Shown one piece after another: positions 1-8,773 of a stretch of 64,000 nt of DNA. Both the position numbers and the translations under genes were made by a program. The notes below the pieces were generated by a model. It saw nothing but the letters and a program-made list of their open reading frames with translations. It made no database searches and was not told where the DNA came from. The stretch is from JAVJSU01 sp040219275 (GTDB taxonomy: Bacteria > Chloroflexota > Anaerolineae > Aggregatilineales > Phototrophicaceae): assembly GCA_040219275.1 (NCBI GenBank), contig JAVJSU010000023.1, positions 1 to 64,000 of the forward strand. The letters are read 5' to 3'. Each line of letters begins with the position of its first letter. The first letter of the stretch is position 1.

Positions 1-126
1 GCTGTGCTCCGCACCATTGCACTGAATCTACTCAAACAGAATAAAACCAAGAGCAGTTTGAGGCAAAAACGTTTCCGCGCTGCAATGGACAATTCATTCT
101 TGTTGCAACTGCTCACTCGAATTTGA
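1..126 (+). CDS. ISAs1-family transposase, C-terminal end (partial)
   Basis: The frame from base 1 runs 41 codons to TGA at 124-126. It reads as the end of an ISAs1/H-repeat type DDE transposase: an LRTIALNLLKQ stretch, then a basic KRFRAAMDN segment, then FLLQLL just before the stop. That order is characteristic of the family's C-terminus. The rest of the gene lies outside the window, so I cannot tell whether it is intact. ISAs1 elements usually end within some tens of bases after the stop, so the right end of the insertion probably lies around 126-160. No direct repeat could be confirmed. The identification rests on a short segment. Confidence 0.7.
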   Translation, partial: AVLRTIALNLLKQNKTKSSLRQKRFRAAMDNSFLLQLLTRI

Positions 127-280
127 TGCGATTACCCTGAAACACGCGATTGAAAAATATGAAAGTGACACGAAATACGTTACAATCTAAAGTGACTTTC
201 AAGGAATCAACAACTGACCTACAGCAGTCAACCTTGAAAGAAATTGCGGAAATGTCGCTTGAGGCTTTCTGGAAACAAGA

Positions 281-314
281 AAGCCGGTACATCAATCAAG
301 TGTTGCACCGGCTT
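281..314 (-). terminator. Probable intrinsic terminator downstream of pdxS
   Basis: AAGCCGGT at 281-288 pairs perfectly with ACCGGCTT at 307-314 around an 18-base loop. On the minus strand the stem is followed by TTTCTTGTTT. A second perfect 7-bp hairpin (AAGAAGC/GCTTCTT, 321-341) lies between this site and the pdxS stop. The stretch 127-411 otherwise holds only the expected IS end and no convincing gene. Confidence 0.55.
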
Positions 315-411
315 TTAGGCAAGAAGCGTTTATTGCTTCTTGATGGAGAAATCATAGGTGTAGCTGAAGTAAACCGCAGGCAACGGTTGCACACCTAGAT
401 TTAACACACAA

Positions 412-1326
412 TTACCAACCACGTTTACCCATAAATAGGTTGTCTTCTGTAACATTAATGCCGACCATCGCTTCACCCAGACCACGGCTGACATTCGCAA
501 GAATTTCAGCGTTATCAAAATGGGTGACAGCTTCAACAATGGCTTTCGCACGTTTGGCGGGGTCACCACTCTTGAAAATGCCTGAACCCACGAACACTCC
601 GTCCACGCCAATTTGCATCATCAGGGCGGCATCGGCGGGGGTTGCAACCCCACCAGCGGCGAAGTTCACCACAGGCAAACGCCCCAGTTTTGCTGTCTCG
701 ACGACCAATTCATACGGCGCTTGAATATTCTTAGCGTAGGTGAAAAGTTCGTCTTCGTCCATGGTGGTTAAGCGGCGGATTTCACCATTTACAGTGCGTG
801 CATGACGGACGGCTTCTACCACATCGCCGGTACCTGCTTCGCCTTTGGTGCGGATCATTGCCGCGCCTTCATTAATACGGCGTAACGCTTCACCGAGATT
901 ACGGCATCCACAAACAAACGGAATTTTGAACTTACGCTTGTTGATGTGATGTTCTTCATCCGCAGGGGTGAGGACTTCGCTCTCATCAATATAATCAATG
1001 CCGAGTGCTTCCAGAATTTGCGCTTCCACAAAATGACCGATGCGTGCCTTCGCCATGACCGGAATGCTCACAGATTTCATGATCCCTTCGATCATATCGG
1101 GGTCACTCATGCGGGAAACGCCGCCATGAGCGCGGATGTCTGCTGGAATACGTTCTAGCGCCATGACCGCTACCGCACCGGCATCTTCTGCGATTTTAGC
1201 TTGATCGGGTGTGACGACATCCATAATAACGCCGCCCTTAAGCATCTGGGCTAAACCGCGCTTGACATTCTCCGTTCCGGTTTCGCCGAAATTTCCGTTT
1301 GTACCATTACTTCCATTTGTACTCAT
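412..1326 (-). CDS. pdxS: Pyridoxal 5'-phosphate synthase lyase subunit PdxS
   Basis: PdxS makes PLP from ribose 5-phosphate, glyceraldehyde 3-phosphate and ammonia, normally with the glutaminase PdxT supplying ammonia. The 304-residue protein is a full-length (beta/alpha)8 barrel. Visible family hallmarks are GGVIMDVVTPDQAKIAEDAG with the catalytic Asp at residue 36, the Schiff-base lysine K93 in PVMAKARIGH, and the RTKGEAGTGD loop with the second lysine. The first roughly 18 residues are a Ser/Thr/Asn/Gly-rich extension before the conserved start. An AAGGA ribosome site lies 7 bases before the ATG. No pdxT is adjacent, so the glutaminase must be encoded elsewhere. The gene is alone on this strand and divergent from the chemosensory block. 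Confidence 0.96.
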   Translation of the reverse strand: MSTNGSNGTNGNFGETGTENVKRGLAQMLKGGVIMDVVTPDQAKIAEDAGAVAVMALERIPADIRAHGGVSRMSDPDMIEGIMKSVSIPVMAKARIGHFVEAQILEALGIDYIDESEVLTPADEEHHINKRKFKIPFVCGCRNLGEALRRINEGAAMIRTKGEAGTGDVVEAVRHARTVNGEIRRLTTMDEDELFTYAKNIQAPYELVVETAKLGRLPVVNFAAGGVATPADAALMMQIGVDGVFVGSGIFKSGDPAKRAKAIVEAVTHFDNAEILANVSRGLGEAMVGINVTEDNLFMGKRGW

Positions 1327-1582
1327 TGTTCGTCCTTGAAATTGATTGTTGTCTATTTACATTAAGGGTAGGTTTCTGAAGACCAAACCAATATGACCAT
1401 GTGAGTCCAATGATAGCAAAGCGAGATGAGTGATTCTAGTCCCTGTCGTCAGGATGGAACACCTACTTTCGCCAGAAGCAACGCAAAATCCACGATGCTG
1501 TTTATCCTAAATACATTGAAACACGCTATTAGGTGTATACTTAACCTACACTACCGTAACAGGTTTGGAACAATCCCAATTT

Positions 1583-2158
1583 ATGACTGAAAAACAAGCC
1601 TTTGACTGGAAAACGTTGTGGCAAGATATTGATTTTGACGACGATGCACGCCAAAAAGAGGCGATGCAAGCACGTTTAAAGCAACGTGCCAAACAATATG
1701 CCGCGCCGATAAATACCGAGCAAATTGATTCGGATAGTACGCAAACTGTGCTGACATTTGAACTCGGCAGTGAAATCTACGGCGTTCATGTGAAACGCGT
1801 GCTCGCGATTCGTGTTGCGCCGCGCATTACGCCTGTTCCCGGAACACCTGAGTTTTATCGTGGCGTGGTGAATTTGCGTGGGCGAATCACCACTGTGATG
1901 GATTTGCGGTATTTTTTTGATGTCGGCATGGATGAAAAATCTGCACCCGGAGAGTTGGTCGTGGTGAACGCACAGGGTCTGGAAATTGGCTTGCTGGTGC
2001 ATCATGTTCAGGGCATCAGGGATGTGCGGAATGCCGAAATCGAAGCCACACATACCATTCGATATGCGCTAGGTGTGACCAAAGATCATCTTGTTTTACT
2101 CGATGTAAACGGTATGTTTGAAGATGAACGCCTCGTGATTGGCGGTACAGATGATTAA
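1583..2158 (+). CDS. CheW-type chemosensory coupling protein (first copy)
   Basis: This is the first gene of the chemosensory block. A CheW domain of about 130 residues follows a charged N-terminal extension of about 50 residues. The domain start (TVLTFELGSEIYGVHVKRV), the PEFYRGVVNLRGRI segment and the C-terminal MFEDERLVI are typical of CheW, an SH3-like scaffold that links receptors to CheA. The start is uncertain: an in-frame TTG at 1565 would add six residues, and neither start has a strong ribosome site. I prefer the ATG. The receptor gene follows after 78 bases. A second CheW (8303-8773) sits later in the cluster, so the two may serve different receptors. Confidence 0.9.
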   Translation: MTEKQAFDWKTLWQDIDFDDDARQKEAMQARLKQRAKQYAAPINTEQIDSDSTQTVLTFELGSEIYGVHVKRVLAIRVAPRITPVPGTPEFYRGVVNLRGRITTVMDLRYFFDVGMDEKSAPGELVVVNAQGLEIGLLVHHVQGIRDVRNAEIEATHTIRYALGVTKDHLVLLDVNGMFEDERLVIGGTDD

Positions 2159-2236
2159 CCATGAGTGTAAATCAGAGCAACTCTGCACGAAGTACTCTTT
2201 TAACTTTAACGAAATCAACAATCAGGACGAGAACTT

Positions 2237-3490
2237 ATGGCTGATGTGACAGCGGAACAACATCGTCAGAACGGAAGCACTTGGTCACGTACTCTGGCTT
2301 TATTGGGCAACGGGGTCGTCTTAGCAACGGCTGTTGCCGCCTTTGTGCCTATATTTGTGCTTTCATTGATCCTTTATGTCAGTATGGATGAGATTGGTCT
2401 GGTGATAATGTCAGCGCCGATAATCGCTTTCGGACTGGGCATTATTTTTGGCTTGATGGTCTATAACTTTAGTTATCGCGGGATAGATAGCGCATTGAAT
2501 GGTTATGTCGAAATTCTGGAGCGCGTAGCGAATGGCGATCTGCGAGAACGTTTGGACGTGCCGGAACTTGACATCAACACACATGAAGGGCGCATCATTG
2601 TTCGGCTTGGGCAATCCATCAATCGTATGTTGGATCGGCTACAGGGGTTGGTGACTGAGATCACGAAAGCTATGTCCCGCCTTGATGCTGATACACAATC
2701 CATTCTGGAAGCGACCTCTCGCCAAATTTCGATGGCAAATGAGCAAGATGCCGTCGTCACCGAAACCACCGCAACCGTGAACGAAGTTCGTGCAACGGTG
2801 ACAGAAACCGCCGAACGGGCGCAAAGTGTTGCGGAAACCGCGCAGGTTTCTGTTGATATTTCACGCGGCGGTATTGATGCGGTTACAGAAACTGTTGAAG
2901 GTATGGAGACGATCCGTCGCCGTGTGGAAGACATTGCCGATAATATCCTCGTGCTTTCAGAACATACCCAGCAAATTGGCGAGATCATCGCTACCGTAAA
3001 CGCGCTCGCCGATCAGTCGCGTATGCTGGCGCTCAATGCAAGCGTCGAGGCGGCGCGTGCGGGTGAAGAGGGCAAGGGTTTTGCTGTTGTGGCGATGGAA
3101 GTGCGTAACTTAGCTGACCAAAACCGTGATGCAACGGTGCAGGTACGTGAAATTCTCGGCGAGATTCAACGCGCGACCAATTCCGCCGTGATGGTGACGG
3201 AAGAGGGTAGTAAAGGCGTGGATACGGGTCAGGAACTCGTGAATGCGGCGGGTGGGTCGATCCGTGACCTTGCCAGCGCGATTGAAGAAGCGGCGATGGC
3301 GGCGATGCAGATTGCGGCGAGTACCCGTCAGCAAACCATCGGCATGGATCAACTGACGCAAGCAATGCGGACGATTAAGCATTCCACGACAGAAACGGTC
3401 AGTAGTACGATGCAGGTAGAAGCGAGTGTGCAACGTCTGCGTGATGCGGCGAATCGTGTGAATGATCTCATCGCTGGATTGAATGTATAG
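2237..3490 (+). CDS. Methyl-accepting chemotaxis protein without a sensor domain
   Basis: This is a 417-residue transducer. Two hydrophobic segments (about residues 20-48 and 52-77) are joined by only a few residues, so there is no room for a ligand-binding domain. A HAMP-like linker (about 78-135) and a long coiled-coil signalling domain follow. The hairpin tip at about residues 270-310 contains the conserved pattern NASVEAARAGEEGKGFAVVA, followed by EVRNLA. It should couple to CheW and CheA at the membrane. With no periplasmic domain, input probably comes from the membrane, from HAMP or from a partner protein. The small membrane ORF at 3546 and the cheA gene directly downstream are candidate partners. 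An inverted repeat (3501-3534) lies just after the stop. Confidence 0.93.
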   Translation: MADVTAEQHRQNGSTWSRTLALLGNGVVLATAVAAFVPIFVLSLILYVSMDEIGLVIMSAPIIAFGLGIIFGLMVYNFSYRGIDSALNGYVEILERVANGDLRERLDVPELDINTHEGRIIVRLGQSINRMLDRLQGLVTEITKAMSRLDADTQSILEATSRQISMANEQDAVVTETTATVNEVRATVTETAERAQSVAETAQVSVDISRGGIDAVTETVEGMETIRRRVEDIADNILVLSEHTQQIGEIIATVNALADQSRMLALNASVEAARAGEEGKGFAVVAMEVRNLADQNRDATVQVREILGEIQRATNSAVMVTEEGSKGVDTGQELVNAAGGSIRDLASAIEEAAMAAMQIAASTRQQTIGMDQLTQAMRTIKHSTTETVSSTMQVEASVQRLRDAANRVNDLIAGLNV

Positions 3491-3545
3491 GAGATGATGT
3501 GGCAGACGCGTTCGATAAACGCCGCGCATCTGCCGCTTGATTGAT

Positions 3546-3689
3546 ATGAAACGACGACAAAGACGGCGCTTACTGATCCTGTTCATCCTGTTGTTGATTT
3601 TCTTCATTGTGACCTATAGTAGCGGTGAAGCACAGGACATCATTATGAATAGCGGAATAATCATAAATGTAAACGGTGTGAGTGGGTGA
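3546..3689 (+). CDS. Small membrane protein (47 aa) coupled to cheA
   Basis: The ATG at 3546 opens 47 codons ending in TGA at 3687-3689. That TGA shares the tetranucleotide GTGA with the GTG start of cheA, the usual arrangement for translational coupling. The peptide begins MKRRQRRR (six basic residues), then has one hydrophobic helix (about residues 9-22), then a short polar tail. The positive-inside rule predicts a cytoplasmic N-terminus and an outward tail. It resembles no family I recognise. It could be a small chemosensory accessory protein or only a leader that couples translation. There is no strong ribosome site. Support is the helix, the charge pattern and the exact overlap, so existence is plausible but unproven. 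Confidence 0.45.
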   Translation: MKRRQRRRLLILFILLLIFFIVTYSSGEAQDIIMNSGIIINVNGVSG

Positions 3690-6127
3690 GTATGGGTGAT
3701 TCCGAATTACTGAGCATATTCTGGGATGAGGTCGGTGAATATCTGGAAGTCCTGAACAATGGACTGCTCCAGATTGAGATGATCGACGCGAAAGACCTGC
3801 AAGCACGGCATGACCTCCTGCGGGAGATGAATCGCGTGGCACACAGTATGAAAGGTGCGGCGCGGGCGGTGGGCATCGGCGTTATCGAGACCATCGGGCA
3901 TTATATGGAAGAAGTCTTCGGCGCGATCCAAAAAGACACGATGACCCTTTCGCCGGATGTCGCTGATACGCTCTATGATGCGCTTGACCTCGTGACCAAT
4001 GTGACGCAGGGTGACGAGAATGATGACGAAACTGTGCAGGAAATTCTAACCAACCTTGAGCGCCTTATTATCTTAGCGCCTCCGGCAGATACCACGCATG
4101 ATTCGCATGAGATGGAAGTGGTGGAAATCGCATCTGCTGATGAGGATGATCTTGTGGATGATGACGAAATTGATGATGTGGTCGTCGAGGAAGTGTTTCG
4201 GATGCGGGATGAAGCCGTCCCAATGCGTGAGACGGGCATGTTTCAGGTCACAATTGACCCGGCTTCGTCGTCAAAACCGATGTCTGCCCGTTATGAGCCT
4301 CCACCGGAATTACAAACCCTGAATGGTGGATTCACCACGACGGATATGAGCACGCTAGTGATGCGTCCGGCGGAGGAAACCGTGCGGATTACCGTTAGCA
4401 AGTTGGATCGGCTGATGGAAGAAGCGACGGAATTGCTCATCGCACGGATGCACGGTGAGGAGCAACAACGCAATATTAAAGAGACGCGCCGGTTGATTAA
4501 TCGCTGGCAAAAAGAATGGCGTGGCGTGCGTGCGGCTTATATTCGCACGGTACGACGCTTGCAGGACGAAGGCGCACATAATAGTGAATTGCCGATTTTG
4601 CTCAAATTTCTCGAGTTTAATCAGCGTATGTTGACGGAAACTGCCCGCCAACTGCAATTGTTGTCGCAATCGACTATTCAGAACAACACCCATCTGAATA
4701 CGCTTTCAGAACAGCTTCAGGATGACATCAGCGGGATGCGTATGATGCCATTTGAGACGATTATCGGCGGTTTTCAGCGGATGATGCGTGATCTTGCGCG
4801 GGATACGCGTAAACAGCTTCAGCTTGATATTGAGGGCGCGGCGGTTGAGATTGATAAAAGCGTATTGGAACAACTCAAAGACCCGCTGATGCACCTGTTG
4901 CGTAACGCCATCGATCATGGTATCGAATCGCCGGAGGATCGACAATTACACGGCAAATCACCCATCGGGCATATCAAAATTGAGGTTGAACAGCGCGGTA
5001 GTGAAATTATCGTCCGTGTGATTGATGATGGACGGGGCATCAACCCTGATTCTGTGCGTAAAGTGGTGGTTGAGCGTGGCATCATGAGCGAATCCGACGC
5101 GTTAGCGTTGAGTGATGAAGATGCCCGAATGTATATTTTCCAATCAGGCTTATCCACATTGGACAAAGTGACCTCGTTGAGTGGGCGAGGTATTGGTATG
5201 GACATCGTGCGTGACCGTGTGGAGAGTTTGCGCGGGCGGGTGAGCTTACATAGTGTGGTCGGGCAGGGGACGACGACGACCTTGAGTGTCCCCGTGTCGC
5301 TCACACGAATTCGCTGTGTGTTGTTGCGGGTCGGGGAGCAACATCTGGCTGTGCCGTCCGCAATGGTCATTCGTATGGGCGAATTTAGTCGTGATGAAGT
5401 ATTTACGGCAGAGGGGCGGGAAATGGTGCTGATTAATGAGCGTCCTACGCCTTTAGCCTCATTGGGGCAAGTCCTGAATGTGCCGTCTGCAAATGCGGAT
5501 GAACTCGTGAACATCATTACTTTGCAGGCAACGGATCGTCTGGTTGCGTTTGAAGTGGACGAATTACAAACCGAACAAGAATTGGTCTTGAAGCCACTCG
5601 GTCCTGAATTGGCGCGTGCTCCGTATGTGGCAGGTGCGGCACTGCTGGGAACGGGTGATGTCATTATCGTGCTGGACGCGAACGATCTGATCCGCAAAGC
5701 AACCGGCGCGGCAATCCCACGTCGGCGGGCATATATCACCGACACATCCGAAGTGGCAACCCGTCGTTTGCGGGTGCTGGTCGTTGATGATTCGATTACG
5801 ACGCGCACACTGGAAAAGAATATTTTGGAGACGGCTGGTTTTGAAGTGCATGTTGCGTTTGATGGTGTTGAAGCATGGCATACACTGTCCGAGTATGATT
5901 TTGATCTGGTGATTAGCGATGTCGAGATGCCCAATATGACGGGTTTAGAACTGGCGGCGAAGATCAAATCAAGCGGGCAATACCGGCATATTCCGGTCAT
6001 TTTGTTGACTTCATTGAGTAAGCCGGAACAGCGCGAAGCTGGTTTACGGGCGGGCGCAGACGCATATCTCGTCAAGTCACGTTTCGATCAGGGTGAGTTA
6101 CTGGCGACGATTCAATCGGTTGTATGA
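3686..6127 (+). CDS. cheA: CheA-type histidine kinase with C-terminal receiver
   Basis: An 813-residue hybrid CheA. In order it has an Hpt domain (residues 1-110) with the phosphorylatable H53 in AHSMKGAA, and an acidic linker of about 130 residues. Next come a dimerisation helix pair (about 230-330) and an ATPase domain with the N-box HLLRNAIDHGIE and G-boxes DDGRGI and GRGIGMDIV. A CheW-like domain (about 530-665) and a C-terminal receiver with phospho-acceptor D745 (LVISDVEMP) complete it. A receiver fused to CheA is common in type IV pilus and other non-flagellar chemosensory systems. The GTG start overlaps the preceding small ORF; an ATG two codons later is an alternative. CheB and a CheY-like protein follow. 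Confidence 0.96.
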   Translation: MSMGDSELLSIFWDEVGEYLEVLNNGLLQIEMIDAKDLQARHDLLREMNRVAHSMKGAARAVGIGVIETIGHYMEEVFGAIQKDTMTLSPDVADTLYDALDLVTNVTQGDENDDETVQEILTNLERLIILAPPADTTHDSHEMEVVEIASADEDDLVDDDEIDDVVVEEVFRMRDEAVPMRETGMFQVTIDPASSSKPMSARYEPPPELQTLNGGFTTTDMSTLVMRPAEETVRITVSKLDRLMEEATELLIARMHGEEQQRNIKETRRLINRWQKEWRGVRAAYIRTVRRLQDEGAHNSELPILLKFLEFNQRMLTETARQLQLLSQSTIQNNTHLNTLSEQLQDDISGMRMMPFETIIGGFQRMMRDLARDTRKQLQLDIEGAAVEIDKSVLEQLKDPLMHLLRNAIDHGIESPEDRQLHGKSPIGHIKIEVEQRGSEIIVRVIDDGRGINPDSVRKVVVERGIMSESDALALSDEDARMYIFQSGLSTLDKVTSLSGRGIGMDIVRDRVESLRGRVSLHSVVGQGTTTTLSVPVSLTRIRCVLLRVGEQHLAVPSAMVIRMGEFSRDEVFTAEGREMVLINERPTPLASLGQVLNVPSANADELVNIITLQATDRLVAFEVDELQTEQELVLKPLGPELARAPYVAGAALLGTGDVIIVLDANDLIRKATGAAIPRRRAYITDTSEVATRRLRVLVVDDSITTRTLEKNILETAGFEVHVAFDGVEAWHTLSEYDFDLVISDVEMPNMTGLELAAKIKSSGQYRHIPVILLTSLSKPEQREAGLRAGADAYLVKSRFDQGELLATIQSVV

Positions 6128-6350
6128 ACGGTTGTCTAAACAAAACCCCACATTATTGAGGTGTTGACTTCATTAAGAGGCGTTACACTGTAATTACTGC
6201 AAGAGTGTTAATCAATCGCTTGCAAAGTTTAGTTTTGGTATCGAGTTGGATAGAATGTCTTCAGATATGCGTATTTGCTATTGCGGACTGCGCTAAAGTA
6301 CGGATGATGGTAGATAGGCGTTTCGTTTGAATATTGAAAGCTGATCTTGT

Positions 6351-7460
6351 ATGGGTAATAGCGAGAGTTCTGCTATCGCGAATATGCAAGCAGAACAGTC
6401 CAAAGAGGCTACTCAAGGAAATATACGGGTGATGCTTGCTGAAGATAGTATGACCATCCGCCGTCACCTTGCCACCATGATTAACGAAACACCCGGCTTG
6501 CAGGTTGTTGGCGAAGCGCGTGATGGACGCGAAGCCCTGTTGATGGTGCCGGAGTTAAAACCGGATATTATTTCGATGGATGTAAGGATGCCGGGGATTG
6601 ATGGGCTAGAAGCAACACGGCGCATCATGGAGGCATATCCAACCCCGGTTGTGATCGTCAGTGGCCTGGTGGAGACAGAGGTTGATCTGTCTTTTCAGGC
6701 ATTAGAGGCGGGCGCTTTAGCTGTGGTGGAAAAGCCACCCTCGCGCACAGACCCTGCCTTTGATGACAAATATCGCCATCTGATTAAAACATTAGTGGCG
6801 ATGTCGAAAGTCAGTGTTGTCAGGCGGGGCAATACGAAGCGTTTGCAAACAGATGTGACGCGGGAAACACGGCAGGTGAGCCAACCCCGTAAATCACCGG
6901 AGATTATCGCCATTGGCGCGAGTGCGGGTGGTCCGAGTGCATTAGGCAAATTAATTGGTGATTTTTCATCCAATTTGCCCGTGCCGGTGGTGATTGTTCA
7001 GCACATGCCGAATGAGTTTATGAGCGGATTGGCGCGCTGGCTGGAGAAGATGAGCAGTTTGCCTGTCACCGTGATTGAAAATGACATGGTTTTGCTCCCT
7101 GGTATGGTACACTTAGCTCCGGGAAAGGCGCACGTTCGTGTCGTTCGATCGCGCAATACATTAAGAGCGCGTCTAATTTCAGAGCAAGGTACATATAAGT
7201 ATTGTCCGTCGGTGGATGTGCTGTTTGAATCCGTCGCGGAAACCTGTGGCTCGGCGGCGATTGGGCTGATCTTAACGGGTATGGGAGATGATGGGTCGGC
7301 GGGCTTACTACGAATGCGGGAAGCAGGTGCACGCACCTTCGCCCAAAATCAAGCGAGTTCGATAGTCTTTGGAATGCCGGGCGCGGCGATTGAGCGCGGA
7401 GCAGTCGAACAGGTTTTGCCTTTAGCAAGTCTTTCGACAGTTATATCGAATCTGGTGTAA
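6351..7460 (+). CDS. cheB: Chemotaxis-specific methylesterase CheB
   Basis: CheB removes methyl groups from receptors when its receiver is phosphorylated by CheA. The 369-residue protein has an N-terminal receiver (about 25-145, phospho-acceptor D77 in IISMDVRMP) and a C-terminal methylesterase domain. The esterase shows the catalytic serine in GASAGGP, the histidine in VIVQHMP and the aspartate in GMGDDGSAG. About 23 residues precede the receiver, so a later start is possible. A 223-bp gap separates it from cheA. That gap holds a TTGACT (6164) that could be a -35 box, but no well-spaced -10. No cheR methyltransferase is in the window, so the partner enzyme must be encoded elsewhere if adaptation works normally. 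Confidence 0.96.
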   Translation: MGNSESSAIANMQAEQSKEATQGNIRVMLAEDSMTIRRHLATMINETPGLQVVGEARDGREALLMVPELKPDIISMDVRMPGIDGLEATRRIMEAYPTPVVIVSGLVETEVDLSFQALEAGALAVVEKPPSRTDPAFDDKYRHLIKTLVAMSKVSVVRRGNTKRLQTDVTRETRQVSQPRKSPEIIAIGASAGGPSALGKLIGDFSSNLPVPVVIVQHMPNEFMSGLARWLEKMSSLPVTVIENDMVLLPGMVHLAPGKAHVRVVRSRNTLRARLISEQGTYKYCPSVDVLFESVAETCGSAAIGLILTGMGDDGSAGLLRMREAGARTFAQNQASSIVFGMPGAAIERGAVEQVLPLASLSTVISNLV

Positions 7461-7484
7461 ACTAGCCATAGGTAGGGTTAAGTT

Positions 7485-7859
7485 ATGGCTTTAGAAGTCC
7501 TTTTAGTAGAAGACAGTAAAACACAGGCGGCACAGATCAAAGAAACGCTAGAGAGCGTGGGTTTGCGTGTTCGTGTCGCATATGATGGTCCTGATGGTAT
7601 CCGTGATGCAATTGAGAATCCGCCTGCGCTGGTTGTTTTGGATGTAAAACTGCCAACAATGGATGGTTTTCAGGTGTGTCGCCGTTTAAAGCGTAATCCT
7701 GCAACGCAAGATATTCCGGTGATTATGTTGACGGAAAAAGCAGGACCAAAAGCAACGATGTCTGGTTTGCGTGCTGGCGCGGATGATTATATCCCTAAAG
7801 ATATTTTCGCCTCAGAGCATTTGATCGGGACATTGCAAGAATTGGGAATTTTGGAATAA
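7485..7859 (+). CDS. Single-domain CheY-like response regulator
   Basis: A 124-residue stand-alone receiver. All key residues are present: the acidic pair E9/D10, phospho-acceptor D53 in LVVLDVKLP, the Thr in MLTEK and the Lys in YIPKD. It has no output domain, so it should act by protein contact, like CheY, PilG or PilH. It sits 24 bases after cheB in the same direction and is the likely diffusible phosphorylation target of CheA. Similar receivers occur in pilus-control clusters, but the sequence alone does not identify its target. Confidence 0.9.
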   Translation: MALEVLLVEDSKTQAAQIKETLESVGLRVRVAYDGPDGIRDAIENPPALVVLDVKLPTMDGFQVCRRLKRNPATQDIPVIMLTEKAGPKATMSGLRAGADDYIPKDIFASEHLIGTLQELGILE

Positions 7860-7884
7860 AGGTTTAACCACAAGGGCAGGGTAA

Positions 7885-8322
7885 ATGACTACACCTTCAG
7901 GTCCTTATCACATGCGACCTCCGATTATGTCGGTAAAGGTTGAGGACAGCATGGATATTATGATTGTGCGTGATACTGCCCGGCGGGCTTCTAGTTTGCT
8001 GGGTTTTACGCCTGCACATCGGGCGCAACTCTCCACTGCCGCCGCTACACTTGCAGAACTTGTCCTCAAAACTGGAGAGGCACATACGATCCATCTTAAC
8101 GGTGTCATCAATGGTGCCAAAACTGGCTTACAAATTTCTTCAGAGACCCCGTGGCTAGCGGGTGTTTCTGCGAATAATGTGCTGGTGGCGTTGCGATCAA
8201 AATTAGGTGATCTGGTGGATGAAATTTTGTTGCAAGGTGCAAATCCGCCGACGATTATTGTCGTTATGTGGCTAGATAGCTCACGCGCACGCGCTGACGA
8301 TTATGACGACGACTCAGAGTAA
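7885..8322 (+). CDS. Degenerate RsbT/anti-sigma-like (HATPase fold) protein
   Basis: A 145-residue protein. Residues 17-75 follow the RsbT/SpoIIAB-like kinase pattern: VEDSMDIMIVRDTARRASSL, then GFTP, then a helix ending TLAELVLKTGEAHTI. In active members the last helix is the N-box (ELARNI), with an Asn that helps bind Mg-ATP. Here that position reads ELVLKT, and no DxGxG box is visible afterwards. It therefore probably keeps the fold but not ATP binding. The last 20 bases overlap the next cheW gene in another frame, which suggests coupled translation. Its place among chemosensory genes suggests a scaffold or binding partner. The family assignment is tentative. Confidence 0.6.
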   Translation: MTTPSGPYHMRPPIMSVKVEDSMDIMIVRDTARRASSLLGFTPAHRAQLSTAAATLAELVLKTGEAHTIHLNGVINGAKTGLQISSETPWLAGVSANNVLVALRSKLGDLVDEILLQGANPPTIIVVMWLDSSRARADDYDDDSE

Positions 8323-8773
8323 AACACTTCCGATCCTCACCTTCACGATTGGCGAGCAGTATTATGGCTTGCCAATTGAGCGGGTGGTGGAAGTTGCAAC
8401 CATGGTTGCGCTTATCAGAACACCGTCAAGCAATCCGGCGGTGATTGGCATTGTCAACCGACACGGTTCGGTCTTGCCAATGCTAGATTTACGGCGAATT
8501 TTTGCTGATGAATCCTCCGTGATTACGGACGCAACCCTGTTCATCGTCGGGCAATTTGAAGATCAACAGGTCGGCTTACTTGTTGATAGCATTGAGCAGG
8601 TGGAATATGTCGCCAAAACGCAAATGCGGCTTTCTGCGGCGGCAGGAAAATACATTCATGGTATCATTAGTTATAATAATATGTTGATACAATTGATTAC
8701 CCTGGAGCCTTTGATTGAAGACTACTTACCGAACGAGGCTCTTGACGACGATTTATTGAAGGTTGATGAGTAA
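8303..8773 (+). CDS. CheW-type coupling protein (second copy)
   Basis: A 156-residue CheW domain with almost no extension. It begins LPILTFTIGEQYYGLPIERVVE. The conserved segments NPAVIGIVNRHGSVLPMLDLRRIF and QVGLLVDSIEQV follow. The start overlaps the end of the preceding gene by 20 bases, and its stop shares one base with the next start, so these three genes are tightly coupled. It is more compact than the first CheW and may join a different complex, possibly with the receiver-Roadblock protein encoded next. Confidence 0.92.
   Translation: MTTTQSKTLPILTFTIGEQYYGLPIERVVEVATMVALIRTPSSNPAVIGIVNRHGSVLPMLDLRRIFADESSVITDATLFIVGQFEDQQVGLLVDSIEQVEYVAKTQMRLSAAAGKYIHGIISYNNMLIQLITLEPLIEDYLPNEALDDDLLKVDE

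Noticed and set aside
150..398. An 82-codon plus-strand frame between the transposase end and pdxS
   Set aside because: It runs through both terminator-like hairpins, has no ribosome site and resembles no protein I know.
1516..1541. TTGAAA and TATACT before the first cheW as a promoter
   Set aside because: The spacing is 14 bases, too short for a normal sigma-70 promoter.
4915..6075. A 386-codon minus-strand frame inside cheA
   Set aside because: It is a Ser/Thr/Arg-rich shadow of the well-supported cheA reading frame with no domain of its own.
6164..6189. TTGACT and TACACT before cheB as a promoter
   Set aside because: The spacing is 14 bases; the alternative TGTAAT gives 19. Neither is convincing.
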